Positions 9,495 through 18,731 of a DNA stretch of 57,407 nucleotides are shown one piece after another. Origin of the DNA: UBA2231 sp964415175 (GTDB lineage: Bacteria; Elusimicrobiota; Elusimicrobia; Elusimicrobiales; UBA9959); contig CAYPYG010000018.1 in assembly GCA_964415175.1 (NCBI GenBank), forward strand, positions 1 through 57,407, read 5' to 3'. Position numbers and translations under genes: made by a program. The notes below the pieces were generated by a model, which did no database searches, was not told the origin of the DNA, and saw nothing but the letters and a program-made list of their open reading frames with translations. Within the stretch, counting starts at the first letter, position 1. Each line of letters starts with the position of its first letter.

Positions 9495-12400
9495 CTAGTT
9501 GCCGTCAATAATGATCTCGGCGTCCGGACGGGCTTCCACCTGGCCGGGCACTATGATCTTGGCGTCCGGCCGCGGGGCGGGCTGTCCGGGGACGATTATT
9601 TTAGCGTCGGGCCTGGGCGCGGGCTGGCCCGGGACGATCACCTTCACGTCGGGCCTGGGCGCCGGCTGGCCAGGGACGATCACCTTCACGTCGGGCCTGG
9701 GCGCCGGCTGGCCAGGCACTACTATCCTGGCGTCGGGGCGCGGCGTGACCTGGCCCGGCGTGACTATGAGCTGCGGGACCGGCTGGGCCTGCGGACCGCC
9801 GCCGGTAAGGCGCATGACCCCGGAGGCGACCCATTTTTCCGCCGAAGAAAGGGCGCCGGAAAGAGGCGCGCCTATGTTCAGCGAGGGGTCCTTTATCCCT
9901 ATGTCCCGCTTCATGAACCTGGTCAAAGCCCCGGGCTCGTTCTTCCCGGTAAGGAAGTTCCTGAGATCGCTGGAGGGCGGCGCCGCGACCGGCTTGCCGG
10001 TGATCGCTCCCCGTACCTGGGCGGCGGTATCTTTGAGAGACAGCGCGCGGCCCAGCGTCCTGGGAGCGTTGAGGGCGTTCTTGGTCAGGTCCGTGATCGC
10101 CGCGTAGTAGCGCTGCTTGCTGGCCGGGTCGTTCTCGTCGTACGCCCTGTAAGCGCCGACGAATTCGACCGCCGAGGCCCCGGTATTGTACACGCCCCTC
10201 GCCCCCATGTACGCGCCATAACCTTTCGTAAGGACGGCGCCGGTCTTGCTCGCCGTACCTATACCGCCCATGGCGGGCGCGACGATAAGGGAAGTGGCCA
10301 CGCCGTTGGAGAACTCGACCCCGCCCTGGAGCACCGCGCCGAGCGTCGGCTTGCCGAAGCCGGCCATCTCGCGGCCCACGTTCTGTATGTTGCGGTCCTC
10401 GTCCACCCGGAGGTCCTCGTAGCCCTGGCGGTAGTAGTCGCCGAAACTTCCGCCCATGTTCCTGCCCAGCGTGCGGCTGATATCGTTGCCGTAGAAGTTG
10501 GATTTGGCCCTTTCGAGCAGGTCCCGCTGCAGGTGCTCGTCGGCCCAGCCGACCGTGCCGGCGCCTATGACGGAGATGCCCGCGCCCGTCAGCTGGACCG
10601 CGCCGCGGCCGAGCGTGCCGATCGCGTTGCCGGTATGTCCCAGTATGCTGGGACTGTCGAAGAGCTCGTCGCTGCCTATCTTCATCTTCGCGACGGTCTC
10701 CCGGCCGGCGCCGCGGGTCCTGGTTATGTAATTGTCCCGCCTGACGCCGTAGCCGACGAACCAGTTGCCGGTCTGCACCGTGACGCCGCTGTAGCGGTCG
10801 GTGGTATCCTCGCCGTTGAACCTGAAGAGTTTGAGCGGCTCGCGGCCGGAGATATCCTCTCCCCTGGCGGCGGAGCGCACGCTTATGTCCAGGCCGGTGT
10901 TGTCGGAGAGACCGCGGGCCTGTCCGGCGGGTATCGTGACCCACTGGCCTATGATCTGCCGCTTATGCCCGTCCGGGTATGAGATCTCGGCGAGCAGGGC
11001 GGTGCCGCCCCTGGAATCCTTCACCGTGTCCACCACGAGCCTGCCGTCGTTGCCGCCCTGGCGCGCGGCCTGCGCGAGGAACTGCTTTATAGGGCCGTCC
11101 CTGGTCCTGTCGTCGCCGGCCAGCACCTCCGCCGCCGAGGCGATGGCGGCGCCCCGCTTCTTCTCGGGCAGGCCGGAGATCCCGGCCATATCCACCGACA
11201 TGCCCTGGGTCTTGCCGTTCACGGTCGTCCGCATGACATAGCCGCCGACGCGCTCGGTCAGCGCCCCGCCGGGGCCTTCCACGCGGTCCACGACCAGGCG
11301 GCCGTCCACGACGCGGCCGCTCTGCCTGGGCAGCCCGCCGGCCAGGGGTTCTATGGCGAAGACGGCGCGCCCGTCGGCGGCGGTGGTGACGGTCCTCTTC
11401 ACGCCGGCCTCGGCGAGGACCTCGGCGTCCACCACGGTACCGTCGGGACCGCGGCGCCTGGAGGCGACCGGCTTGCCGTCCCTGCCGTAGACCTCCATGG
11501 TGACGGTGCCGTCGGGACGGCGCTCCTCGGTGCGGAACAACCCGCCGCCGGGCAGGCGTTCCGAGACGTTGAGCGTCCCGTCTTCGGAAACGCGCTGCTC
11601 TATCGCGTGCACCAGCCCGTCCTTGGGATCCCTGACCTCGTTGACGCGGACCGTGTCGTCGAGGCTCTGGAAATGACGCAGGCCGTCGGGGTCGTTGTAG
11701 GAGATGCCGAGCGGGCCGCCCTTGCCGTGCCGGGCCACCTTTACTTCCGTTCCGGGCTCGAGCGGCAGGCCGAGTTCTCCGGCCGGGAAGGAGGTCCCTT
11801 CGGCGAAATTGGGGAGGCTGGCCCGCAGCCAGGCCTGGTGGTCCGCCTCGCCCTTGCGGACCTCGAGATAGTCCGGGTCGGCGGCGTAGAGACCGGCGAG
11901 CGCCTCGCCGTCGGCGTCGTAGGCGGCGCGGTTCTTCTCTATCCAGGCGGCCCTGGCCCCGTCGTCCGGCAGCGAGGCGTATTCGGCGTCCATGGAGGCG
12001 CGGCGGGCGAGTATCTCCCTCTCCTTCGACGCGGTCGGCGACTTGTCCATGAGCGCGGCGACGGAGGCGTTCCAGCCGCTTACGGCCGCGGTCCTTTCCG
12101 CGCCTTCGAGCGAGGCGATCCCGCGGCCCTGCCGCAGGCGCTTGTCCAGTTCGGCCGCGATGGTCCCGTACTTCCGCTTGTCCCCGGCGTTCTGCGCGCC
12201 GGCCGCCATTTCGGCGTAGCGGTCCTTCTGGCGCTCCAGCCAGGCGGCCTTAAGGTCCATGTTGCGGTCCAGGCCCGCTTCCCGTATCCGCGGGGCCGCG
12301 ACCGAGGGGTAGAAAGCCCCGACGGCGTTCCAGGCGGCTATCCTGTTCTCCGGCGACATGAGCGCGGAAGGCTCCATGGCGGGGCCGGGGTCCTTTTCGT

Positions 12401-13241
12401 CCGCGGCGGAGGCGGTTTTTCCGGGAGAGCCGGAACGGACGGGAGTCCCCGGCGCGGAGAGACCGTAATTCCCGCCGGGCGTTCTCTTACCGGCCGGGGA
12501 GGGGCGCACCGTCTCGGGGCCGGAGTCCGCGGACGGCCCGTTCGCCGCGCGGGCGGCGGCCGGGTCTTCGAACCTGGCGCGTTCCTGCGGCGTAAGACCG
12601 TCGAAGAAACTGTCCATCATCTGCCGTCCCATGGCCGGGTCGGCGGCGGAGAGCTCGGTGATCTCCGCGAAAGCCTTTTCCTTCTCGCCCATCGCGACCA
12701 GCTTCCTGGCGGTCTCCTCCTTCCGCTTTTTCTCCTCCTCGGTGAGCCGCGCCGCGCCGGCCGGCCGGACCTCTCCCTCGCCGGCCGCGGCGGCGGTCTG
12801 CCGGATGAACTTCTGCCGGAGTTTCTCGTAGTCGGCGAGGCCGGCGTTATACCTTTCCCCGAGCGAATCGAGGACGGCCGCGGTCTCGTTCCTGACGGCG
12901 ATCAGTTCCGCCAGGTCCTCCGGCGCGGGCTCGTTCCGCGCGAGGCCCTCCACCCGGGCGGATTTCTCCTCCTGGGAGGCGAGGAATCCCTCCAGCTTTT
13001 CCCTGACGGAAAAGAGGGAGTCCCGGTACTGGTCGAAGTCGCGCTGGACGATGGAAGGGGTGGATGCGAGCACGGCGAACCTGCGCTCGGCCGCGGCCAG
13101 GTCGGAGGAGATGGCTTCCTTACGCGACCCGGCTTCCGCCCGCCAGGCGGGCGCGTCCATGCCTGACAGGGCGGCGAAGAGCCCCGCGCCCGGAACGAGC
13201 ATCAGGGCGGGAAGAAGTGAGGATCTTATCGCTTTCTTCAT
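9495..13241 (-). CDS. large secreted protein with beta-repeat region and C-terminal 14-residue repeats
   Basis: A 1248-residue protein of unknown function. It starts with a signal peptide (MKKAIRSSLLPALMLVPGAG) and has a GAGGT ribosome site 8 nt before the ATG. Residues about 40-170 are charged and probably coiled coil. Residues about 545-605 contain DGT/GxDGKP-type short repeats like those of RHS/YD proteins. Residues about 957-1070 are glycine-rich and hydrophobic (GAVLQGGVEF, GYGAYMGARG), as in pre-toxin or pore-like segments. The last 85 residues are six near-identical 14-residue units of the form KVIVPGQPAPRPDV. No catalytic domain was recognised. It could be a surface or exported polymorphic-type protein, but no toxin tip or immunity gene can be named. 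It ends just after the WYL remnant. Confidence 0.6.
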   Translation of the reverse strand: MKKAIRSSLLPALMLVPGAGLFAALSGMDAPAWRAEAGSRKEAISSDLAAAERRFAVLASTPSIVQRDFDQYRDSLFSVREKLEGFLASQEEKSARVEGLARNEPAPEDLAELIAVRNETAAVLDSLGERYNAGLADYEKLRQKFIRQTAAAAGEGEVRPAGAARLTEEEKKRKEETARKLVAMGEKEKAFAEITELSAADPAMGRQMMDSFFDGLTPQERARFEDPAAARAANGPSADSGPETVRPSPAGKRTPGGNYGLSAPGTPVRSGSPGKTASAADEKDPGPAMEPSALMSPENRIAAWNAVGAFYPSVAAPRIREAGLDRNMDLKAAWLERQKDRYAEMAAGAQNAGDKRKYGTIAAELDKRLRQGRGIASLEGAERTAAVSGWNASVAALMDKSPTASKEREILARRASMDAEYASLPDDGARAAWIEKNRAAYDADGEALAGLYAADPDYLEVRKGEADHQAWLRASLPNFAEGTSFPAGELGLPLEPGTEVKVARHGKGGPLGISYNDPDGLRHFQSLDDTVRVNEVRDPKDGLVHAIEQRVSEDGTLNVSERLPGGGLFRTEERRPDGTVTMEVYGRDGKPVASRRRGPDGTVVDAEVLAEAGVKRTVTTAADGRAVFAIEPLAGGLPRQSGRVVDGRLVVDRVEGPGGALTERVGGYVMRTTVNGKTQGMSVDMAGISGLPEKKRGAAIASAAEVLAGDDRTRDGPIKQFLAQAARQGGNDGRLVVDTVKDSRGGTALLAEISYPDGHKRQIIGQWVTIPAGQARGLSDNTGLDISVRSAARGEDISGREPLKLFRFNGEDTTDRYSGVTVQTGNWFVGYGVRRDNYITRTRGAGRETVAKMKIGSDELFDSPSILGHTGNAIGTLGRGAVQLTGAGISVIGAGTVGWADEHLQRDLLERAKSNFYGNDISRTLGRNMGGSFGDYYRQGYEDLRVDEDRNIQNVGREMAGFGKPTLGAVLQGGVEFSNGVATSLIVAPAMGGIGTASKTGAVLTKGYGAYMGARGVYNTGASAVEFVGAYRAYDENDPASKQRYYAAITDLTKNALNAPRTLGRALSLKDTAAQVRGAITGKPVAAPPSSDLRNFLTGKNEPGALTRFMKRDIGIKDPSLNIGAPLSGALSSAEKWVASGVMRLTGGGPQAQPVPQLIVTPGQVTPRPDARIVVPGQPAPRPDVKVIVPGQPAPRPDVKVIVPGQPAPRPDAKIIVPGQPAPRPDAKIIVPGQVEARPDAEIIIDGN
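9519..9770 (-). repeat. six 42-bp in-frame tandem repeats
   Basis: Six consecutive 42-bp units encode 14-residue segments IVPGQPAPRPDx. The two central units are almost identical in DNA (around 9627-9710), while the outermost ones differ (VTPGQVTPRPDA, VPGQVEARPDA). This looks like recent unit expansion in a proline-rich surface stalk. Confidence 0.85.
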
Positions 13242-13395
13242 AATAATGACCTCGCGGCGGCCCTTGCGGACACGAAATACCGTAGGGGAGAACGGCCGGC
13301 TCGCCCCCTATTGATAATATAGGACACCTTTTCCCCGAAAGCAAGGCCTTAAGTCCTATGCGGGCGCGGCGCATGCGTAGGGTCCCGCCGGCCGC

Positions 13396-13431
13396 AAGAG
13401 GGGTGCGACACTACGCTGTCGCGCCCCTCTT
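13396..13431. promoter_or_regulatory. 15-bp stem hairpin in a divergent intergenic region
   Basis: AAGAGGGGTGCGACA and TGTCGCGCCCCTCTT pair around a 6-nt loop with one mismatch. It lies between the divergent genes starting at 13241 and 13493 and is followed by two copies of TACGCTATT. It has no T-run on the plus strand. It could be an operator or a leader structure for the 13493 gene. Confidence 0.4.
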
Positions 13432-13492
13432 CTACGCTATTTACGCTATTTCGTGGGGCTTCCGGGCGGATACGATACGGCAAGGGGGAATC

Positions 13493-13804
13493 ATGAGGTG
13501 GACGCTTAAAGAGTGGGCGAGCGAGAGCTTCAAGGCGGAGAAGAACGACGGCAGCGAAGTCTACGTGTACAGCGCGCCGGTCTGGAACGACTTCTTCAGG
13601 CGCGGCGGCGCGCCGGGCTACGAGGTGCATTACCACGGCAGCCCGATAGCGCGCATCTATTTCGACAGGAAAGGCGCTACCGTGAAGGCGCTGGAGGCGG
13701 GCAAGTGCTGGCCGGAGATCTCGGACCTCGACCTCATCGAGATAGCGCTGCGGCTGGGCAACGCGCGCAGGCTGCGGCCCGGCGCGGCGGCCTCGCTCAA
13801 TTGA
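13493..13804 (+). CDS. small hypothetical protein (103 aa)
   Basis: I do not recognise this family. The start ATG at 13493 is chosen because AAGGGGGAA lies just upstream; the frame is open earlier but without a ribosome site. The protein is soluble with mixed charge, has no signal peptide and begins MRWTLKEWASESFK. It contains one cysteine (GKCWPEISDLD) and ends in a basic tail. It is alone on the plus strand between two minus-strand transcription units and overlaps the end of the next gene by 8 bp, tail to tail. Confidence 0.5.
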   Translation: MRWTLKEWASESFKAEKNDGSEVYVYSAPVWNDFFRRGGAPGYEVHYHGSPIARIYFDRKGATVKALEAGKCWPEISDLDLIEIALRLGNARRLRPGAAASLN

Positions 13805-14762
13805 GGCGGGACGACCAGTCCGCTGCCGGGGCTATGCGCCCGCGCCAGGGCCGGGACTCGGGCCAGGAGAGGACTTCGCGCAATTTACCCGGCGGGACCT
13901 CGATGTCCCCGGCCGCGGAGAGAGGGATGGCGGAATCCGTCTTGACCTCGAGGTAGCCCAGCCGCTCGGAGTCTATGAGGGCGTAGAAAGCGGGGCCGTC
14001 CTCGAGCCGCGTCAGTTCGGCGTAGAGCCTGTCGCGCTCGGCGGCGGTACGGGCGCGCAGGAAGGCGACGGTCATGAGCGGGAAGACGCGCGGCAGATCG
14101 CGGCCCGCGAAGACGGTATCCGCGAAAGCGGCTATCTCGTCGGGCAGCACCGAATCGCGGGAGGCGGGATCGACGTCCCGGACGGACTCCAGGAAATGCC
14201 AGCCGCTGGCGCGCGAGCCCCAGGTGCGCTTCTCGAGGCGCCGCAGGTCCAGTCGGAAAATGACCTCTCCGTAGCGCTCGCGGCCGGCGTAAGGTCCGTA
14301 GGAGGAGAAGACGCAGGAATGGCCGCCGAAAAGGCTGTCCTCGATGGGCGGGGTGAAGGGCTTTTCCTTGAGGACGCCGCCGAGCCAGGCGCGCGACGGG
14401 GACAGCAGCGCCCCGCCGGAGAGGATGGAGCGCAGTTTGTCGAACTTGACCCGGGTGACCAGGTAGGGCGGCCGGCGGCGCATGCGCTTTATGAGCTTCT
14501 CTTCCCGGCGGGAGAAAGGCTTCAGCAGCAGTTCCAGCTGGTCGACGCGGGCGGCGGAGCCTGTTTCCAGAAGGCGGTAGCCTTCTTCGGCCGGCACGGC
14601 GGTGGAGAGGTTCAGGTTGAAAGCCGCCGCCCGGGCCGAGACCAGCGGCGCGCCGCAGTAATCGGCGGCGGCGGTCTGCGCCCCGGCCGGGACGGCGGGA
14701 CCGCCGGCGAGGGCGGCCAGGATGGCCGCCGCGGGGGCGGCCGCCTTGAAAAGACTTTTCAT
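13797..14762 (-). CDS. secreted protein of unknown function (321 aa)
   Basis: The start is the ATG at 14762, which overlaps the stop of the upstream SDR gene as ATGA, so the two are co-transcribed and probably translationally coupled. The N-terminus is a clear signal peptide ending PAGAQTAAA. The mature part has a single early cysteine (DYCGAP). A segment VKFDKLRSILSGGALLS, followed later by YGEVIFRLDLRRLE, loosely recalls the I-x-L-x-x-I-L-x-x-G and strand pattern of ADP-ribosyltransferase-like folds. That likeness is weak and no catalytic triad can be fixed by eye. An envelope-located role is the only safe inference. Confidence 0.55.
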   Translation of the reverse strand: MKSLFKAAAPAAAILAALAGGPAVPAGAQTAAADYCGAPLVSARAAAFNLNLSTAVPAEEGYRLLETGSAARVDQLELLLKPFSRREEKLIKRMRRRPPYLVTRVKFDKLRSILSGGALLSPSRAWLGGVLKEKPFTPPIEDSLFGGHSCVFSSYGPYAGRERYGEVIFRLDLRRLEKRTWGSRASGWHFLESVRDVDPASRDSVLPDEIAAFADTVFAGRDLPRVFPLMTVAFLRARTAAERDRLYAELTRLEDGPAFYALIDSERLGYLEVKTDSAIPLSAAGDIEVPPGKLREVLSWPESRPWRGRIAPAADWSSRLN

Positions 14763-16213
14763 TTTTTCTCCCCCTTCTTCTCGGCACGGCGCTTTATCTC
14801 GGCGGTCAGGCCGCGGAAGATGAAGGTGTGCACGGGATACAACGAGTACCAGTAGAGATTTCCGAAGAAGCCCTTGGGTTCGAAGTAGGCGGCGACGCGG
14901 AGCACCGAAGCCCCCTCGTTCCGGGGCCGGGCCTCGAACTGCAGCCAGCCCTTGCCGGGCAGCTTCATCTCGGCGCGCAGCAGGAGCACGCGGCCGTCGA
15001 CCACGCGCTCGACGCGCCAGAAGTCCAGCGCTTCGCCCTGGTGTATCACGTCGGGATGGCGGCGGCCGCGCCGCATGCCCACCCCGCCGACGAGCCGGTC
15101 CTGCAGGGCTTTGAGCTCCCAGAGCCACTGCGCGCAGAACCAGCCGCGCTGGCCGCCTATGCCGGAGAAGACGGCGAACACTTTTTCGGCCGGCGCGGCT
15201 ATAGGCTGCAGGTGGTCCTGCAGTATTATGCCCTCGGTGTCGATGAAGGAGCAGGGCCTGGCGTAATGCGGTTCGTAGGCCGTGGTCCAGGAGGTTTCCA
15301 CTTCGTTGCCGCTGACGCGCATCAGCGCGTACTGTACCGCCGTGCGGTAGTCGAGCGGCTTGATCTCGGGAAAGACGCGAAGGGCCTCGTCGGAGGAGCA
15401 GACGACGTCGTTGCGCAGGCTTTCGAGCAGCGGCCGCGCCAGCACGGCCGGCACGGGGGTGATCAGGTCCACCAGCCGGGCGGCCAGCTCCGGCGACCAG
15501 AGCAGGCAGTTGAAGAAACCGCGCCGGAGGCCGCGGCTCTGGGCGTAGATCTCCATCATCTCGCGGTAGGTGTGCACCGCGCTGCCGCCTATCTCCAGGA
15601 TCCGGCCTTCGGAGGCGGGGGTGTCGAGCGCCGAGACCAGGTAGGAGAGCACGTCGCGTATGGCTACGGGCTGGCAGCGGGTGTCGCGCAGGTAGAGGAA
15701 GCAGGGTATGAACGGAAGCCGCTCGACCAGGTAGCGTATCATCTCGAAGGAGACGCTGCCAGAGCCCACGATTATCGCGGCGCGGAACTCCGTCACGTTG
15801 AGACCGTGTTCGCGCAGGATGACGCCCACGCGGTGGCGCGAGCGCAGGTGATGGGACAGCGCGGCGGCGTCGGCGCCCAGTCCTCCCAGGTAGATCACCC
15901 GCCTGACGCCGGCTTCTTTTGCGGCCAGGGCGAAATTGCGGGCCGAGGTCTCCTCGTAAACCTCGAAATTGGGGGTATCGGACATGGAGTGGACCAGGTA
16001 ATAGGCGGCGTCCACCCCCTCCATGGCCTCCTTCAGGCCTTCGCCGCAGAAAACGTCGCCGCGGAGGATCTCGGCCGAGCCCGCCCAGGGCCTGCCCTCC
16101 AGGTCCGCGGGATGCCTGGCCAGCACGCGCACCGCGTGGCCGGCGGCCAGCAGCCTGGGTACCAGGCGGCCGCCGATATAGCCCGTAGGGCCGGTGACCA
16201 GGATCCTTTTCAT
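14759..16213 (-). CDS. SDR-type NAD(P)-binding protein with DUF2867 domain
   Basis: A 484-residue protein. The first 15 residues, RILVTGPTGYIGGRL, hold the TGxxGxxG nucleotide-binding loop of atypical/extended short-chain dehydrogenases. A YYLVHSM segment and the rest of a NAD(P)-binding fold extend to about residue 290. The C-terminal 160 residues match the DUF2867 region usually fused to this class, with FAVFSGIGGQRGW, LWELKALQDRLVGG and a final KGFFGNLYWYSLYPVH. Substrates of this family are not well established. The ATG at 16213 is preferred over a GTG two codons upstream because a TATAAT hexamer ends 8 nt before it. The next gene overlaps by 4 bp. Confidence 0.8.
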   Translation of the reverse strand: MKRILVTGPTGYIGGRLVPRLLAAGHAVRVLARHPADLEGRPWAGSAEILRGDVFCGEGLKEAMEGVDAAYYLVHSMSDTPNFEVYEETSARNFALAAKEAGVRRVIYLGGLGADAAALSHHLRSRHRVGVILREHGLNVTEFRAAIIVGSGSVSFEMIRYLVERLPFIPCFLYLRDTRCQPVAIRDVLSYLVSALDTPASEGRILEIGGSAVHTYREMMEIYAQSRGLRRGFFNCLLWSPELAARLVDLITPVPAVLARPLLESLRNDVVCSSDEALRVFPEIKPLDYRTAVQYALMRVSGNEVETSWTTAYEPHYARPCSFIDTEGIILQDHLQPIAAPAEKVFAVFSGIGGQRGWFCAQWLWELKALQDRLVGGVGMRRGRRHPDVIHQGEALDFWRVERVVDGRVLLLRAEMKLPGKGWLQFEARPRNEGASVLRVAAYFEPKGFFGNLYWYSLYPVHTFIFRGLTAEIKRRAEKKGEKK

Positions 16214-16221
16214 CGTCACTT

Positions 16222-16227
16222 ATTATA
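16222..16227 (-). promoter_or_regulatory. -10 box for a leaderless SDR transcript
   Basis: TATAAT on the minus strand, 8 nt before the ATG at 16213, with no ribosome site between. Transcription would begin at or next to the start codon. Confidence 0.55.
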
Positions 16228-16297
16228 CTAATCGGCGGGGTATGCGGCCGGCCGGGCGGGGTTGCCCCCCCTCCCGGGTTTTATTACAATTACCCTG

Positions 16298-16303
16298 TAT
16301 AAA
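16298..16303 (+). promoter_or_regulatory. candidate -10 box of icd
   Basis: TATAAA preceded by TG, about 85 nt before the icd start. It is divergent from the SDR promoter. No good -35 was found. Confidence 0.35.
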
Positions 16304-16388
16304 GGCCGCTTCCGGATCTTTTTAGGAACGAGTGTTATCGCACGAGCCAGCGCGGCCCTGGCCGTATCATGACGACCAAGGAGACATC

Positions 16389-18638
16389 ATGCGTTCACAA
16401 AGGATCATCTGGACACGGACGGACGAAGCTCCCGCCCTCGCCACCTATTCACTGCTGCCGATAGTGAAGGCCTTCACGGCCGGCACCGGCGTGACGGTGG
16501 AGACCGCCGACATCTCGCTGGCCGGCCGCATACTGGCCAACTTCCCCGAGTGCCTTACCCCCGAACAGCGCATCCCCGACCACCTGGCCAAACTGGGCGA
16601 GCTCACGCTCAACGCCGAGGCCAATATCATCAAGCTCCCGAATATCAGCGCCTCGCTGCCGCAGCTCAAGGAGGCCATCCGCGAGCTGCAGTTCCAGGGC
16701 TTCAAGGTGCCCAACTACCCCGAAGACCCCAAAACCCCCGAGGAGAAGGCGCTCAAGGAGCGCTACGCGAAAGTGCTGGGCTCGGCCGTCAACCCGGTGC
16801 TGCGCGAGGGCAATTCCGACCGCCGCGCGCCTCTCTCGGTCAAAAACTTCGCCAAAAAGCACCCGCATAAGCTCTCGCCCTGGACGCCGCAGAGCCGCGG
16901 CCACGTGGCGCACATGACGGGCGGCGATTTCTACGGCAACGAGAAGGCCGCGCTCGTGGAGAAGGCCGGCGAACTGAAGATAGAGCTGACCGCCTCCGAC
17001 GGCAAGGTCCATACGCTCAAGAGCGGCGTCAAGGTGCTGGCCGGCGAGATAGCCGACGGCACTTTCATGAGCGCGGCCGCGCTGCGCAGGTTCTACGCGG
17101 AGCAGATGGAGGCCGCCAAAAAGGAGGGCCTCCTCCTGTCCGTGCACCTCAAGGCCACGATGATGAAGGTCTCCGACCCGATACTCTTCGGCCACGCGGT
17201 GGCCGTCTTCTTCGAGGAGGTCTTCGCCAAGCACGCCGAGACCCTCAAGACCCTCGGCGTCAACCCCAACATGGGCCTGGGCGACCTTTACAAGAAACTC
17301 GAGACTCTGCCGGCCGGCAAGAAGGCCGAGATAGAGGCCGACATCAAGGCCGTCTACGCCAGGCGGCCCGCGCTGGCGATGGTGGACTCCGCCAAGGGCG
17401 TCACCAACCTGCACGTGCCCAGCGACGTGATAATCGACGCTTCCCTGCCCGTGGTGGTGCGCGAGGGCGGCAGGATGTGGAACGCCGCCGGGCAGCTGCA
17501 GGAGACCAAGGCCCTGGTGCCCGACCGCTGCTACGCCACGATGTACAAGGAGATCATGGACGACTGCCGCCGGCACGGCGCCTTCGACCCGGCCACGATG
17601 GGCTCGGTGCCGAACGTCGGCCTGATGGCGCAGAAAGCCGAGGAGTACGGCTCCCACCCGACGACCTTCGAGCTGCCGGCCGACGGCACGGTCCGCGTCG
17701 TCGACCAGGACGGCAGGACGCTGATGGAGCACAAGTGCGCCAAGGGCGATATCTGGCGCATGAGCCGCGTCCGCGACATCCCGGTGCAGGACTGGGTGAA
17801 GCTGGCCGTCAACCGCGGCCGCGCCACCGGCGCGCACGTGGTCTTCTGGCTGGACAAGGCGCGCGCGCACGACGCGCTGGTCATAGCCAAGGTGGAGAAG
17901 TACCTCAGGGACCACGACACCTCCGGGCTGACCATAAAGATACTGCCGCCCGTAGAGGCGATGCGGTATTCCTGCGCCCGCATCCGCAGGGGCGAGGACA
18001 CCATCTCGGCCACCGGCAACGTACTGCGCGACTACCTGACCGACCTGTTCCCGATACTGGAGCTGGGCACCAGCGCCAAGATGCTTTCGATAGTGCCGCT
18101 GCTGGCCGGCGGCGGGCTGTTCGAGACCGGCGCGGGCGGCTCGGCCCCCAAGCACGTGCAGCAGTTCCTGAAGGAGGGCTACCTGCGCTGGGACTCGCTG
18201 GGCGAGTTCTCGGCGCTGGGCGCCTCGCTGGAGCACCTGGGGAACTTCTTCAAGAACGACAAGGCGCTGGTCCTGGCGGAGGCGCTGGACCTGGCCATCG
18301 CCAAGTTCCTCGACAATAACAAGTCGCCGGCCCGCAAGGTGGGCCAGATCGACAACCGCGGCAGCCACTTCTACCTGGCCATGTACTGGGCGCAGGCCCT
18401 GGCGGCGCAGGAAAAGGACCCGCAGCTGCGCGTGCGCTTCGCCGAGGCCGCCAGGCAGATGGAAGCCGCCGAAGCGAAGATAAACGCGGAGCTGCTCGCG
18501 GCGCAGGGCAAGCCGGCCGACATCGGAGGCTACTACCGCCCCGACCAGGCCAGGACGGAGAAGGCCATGCGGCCCAGCCCGACGCTCAACGCGATAATCG
18601 AGCAGCTGCTCAAAAAGCCGGAGCCGGTCAACGCCTGA
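16389..18638 (+). CDS. icd: monomeric NADP-dependent isocitrate dehydrogenase
   Basis: A 749-residue enzyme of the monomeric IDH class (family length about 740), converting isocitrate to 2-oxoglutarate with NADP in the TCA cycle. Family hallmarks run through the protein: WTRTDEAPALATYSLLP near the N-terminus, EANIIKLPNISASLPQL, NSDRRAPLSVKNFAKKHPH, LKATMMKVSDPILFGH, and WDSLGEFSALGASLEH towards the end. The start ATG at 16389 follows AAGGAGA. It is a single-gene unit closed by a strong hairpin terminator. The monomeric type is unrelated in length to the common 420-residue homodimeric enzyme. Confidence 0.95.
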   Translation: MRSQRIIWTRTDEAPALATYSLLPIVKAFTAGTGVTVETADISLAGRILANFPECLTPEQRIPDHLAKLGELTLNAEANIIKLPNISASLPQLKEAIRELQFQGFKVPNYPEDPKTPEEKALKERYAKVLGSAVNPVLREGNSDRRAPLSVKNFAKKHPHKLSPWTPQSRGHVAHMTGGDFYGNEKAALVEKAGELKIELTASDGKVHTLKSGVKVLAGEIADGTFMSAAALRRFYAEQMEAAKKEGLLLSVHLKATMMKVSDPILFGHAVAVFFEEVFAKHAETLKTLGVNPNMGLGDLYKKLETLPAGKKAEIEADIKAVYARRPALAMVDSAKGVTNLHVPSDVIIDASLPVVVREGGRMWNAAGQLQETKALVPDRCYATMYKEIMDDCRRHGAFDPATMGSVPNVGLMAQKAEEYGSHPTTFELPADGTVRVVDQDGRTLMEHKCAKGDIWRMSRVRDIPVQDWVKLAVNRGRATGAHVVFWLDKARAHDALVIAKVEKYLRDHDTSGLTIKILPPVEAMRYSCARIRRGEDTISATGNVLRDYLTDLFPILELGTSAKMLSIVPLLAGGGLFETGAGGSAPKHVQQFLKEGYLRWDSLGEFSALGASLEHLGNFFKNDKALVLAEALDLAIAKFLDNNKSPARKVGQIDNRGSHFYLAMYWAQALAAQEKDPQLRVRFAEAARQMEAAEAKINAELLAAQGKPADIGGYYRPDQARTEKAMRPSPTLNAIIEQLLKKPEPVNA

Positions 18639-18659
18639 CGGCGTCCCGGCAGGAAGTAA

Positions 18660-18689
18660 AAAAGCCCCCGCCTTAGAGCGGGGGCTTTT
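18660..18689. terminator. bidirectional terminator between icd and the AAA ATPase gene
   Basis: A 12-bp perfect stem AAAAGCCCCCGC / GCGGGGGCTTTT with a 6-nt loop, giving T-runs on both strands. A second GC hairpin (AGCGGGGG/CCCCCGCT) lies at about 18696-18715. The two flanking genes converge here. Confidence 0.85.
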
Positions 18690-18731
18690 CATTTGAGCGG
18701 GGGAGGGCCCCCGCTTAACCGGGGACGCGGT

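Noticed and set aside
9519..9770. Possible CRISPR array
   Set aside because: The 42-bp units are head-to-tail without spacers and lie in frame inside a coding sequence.
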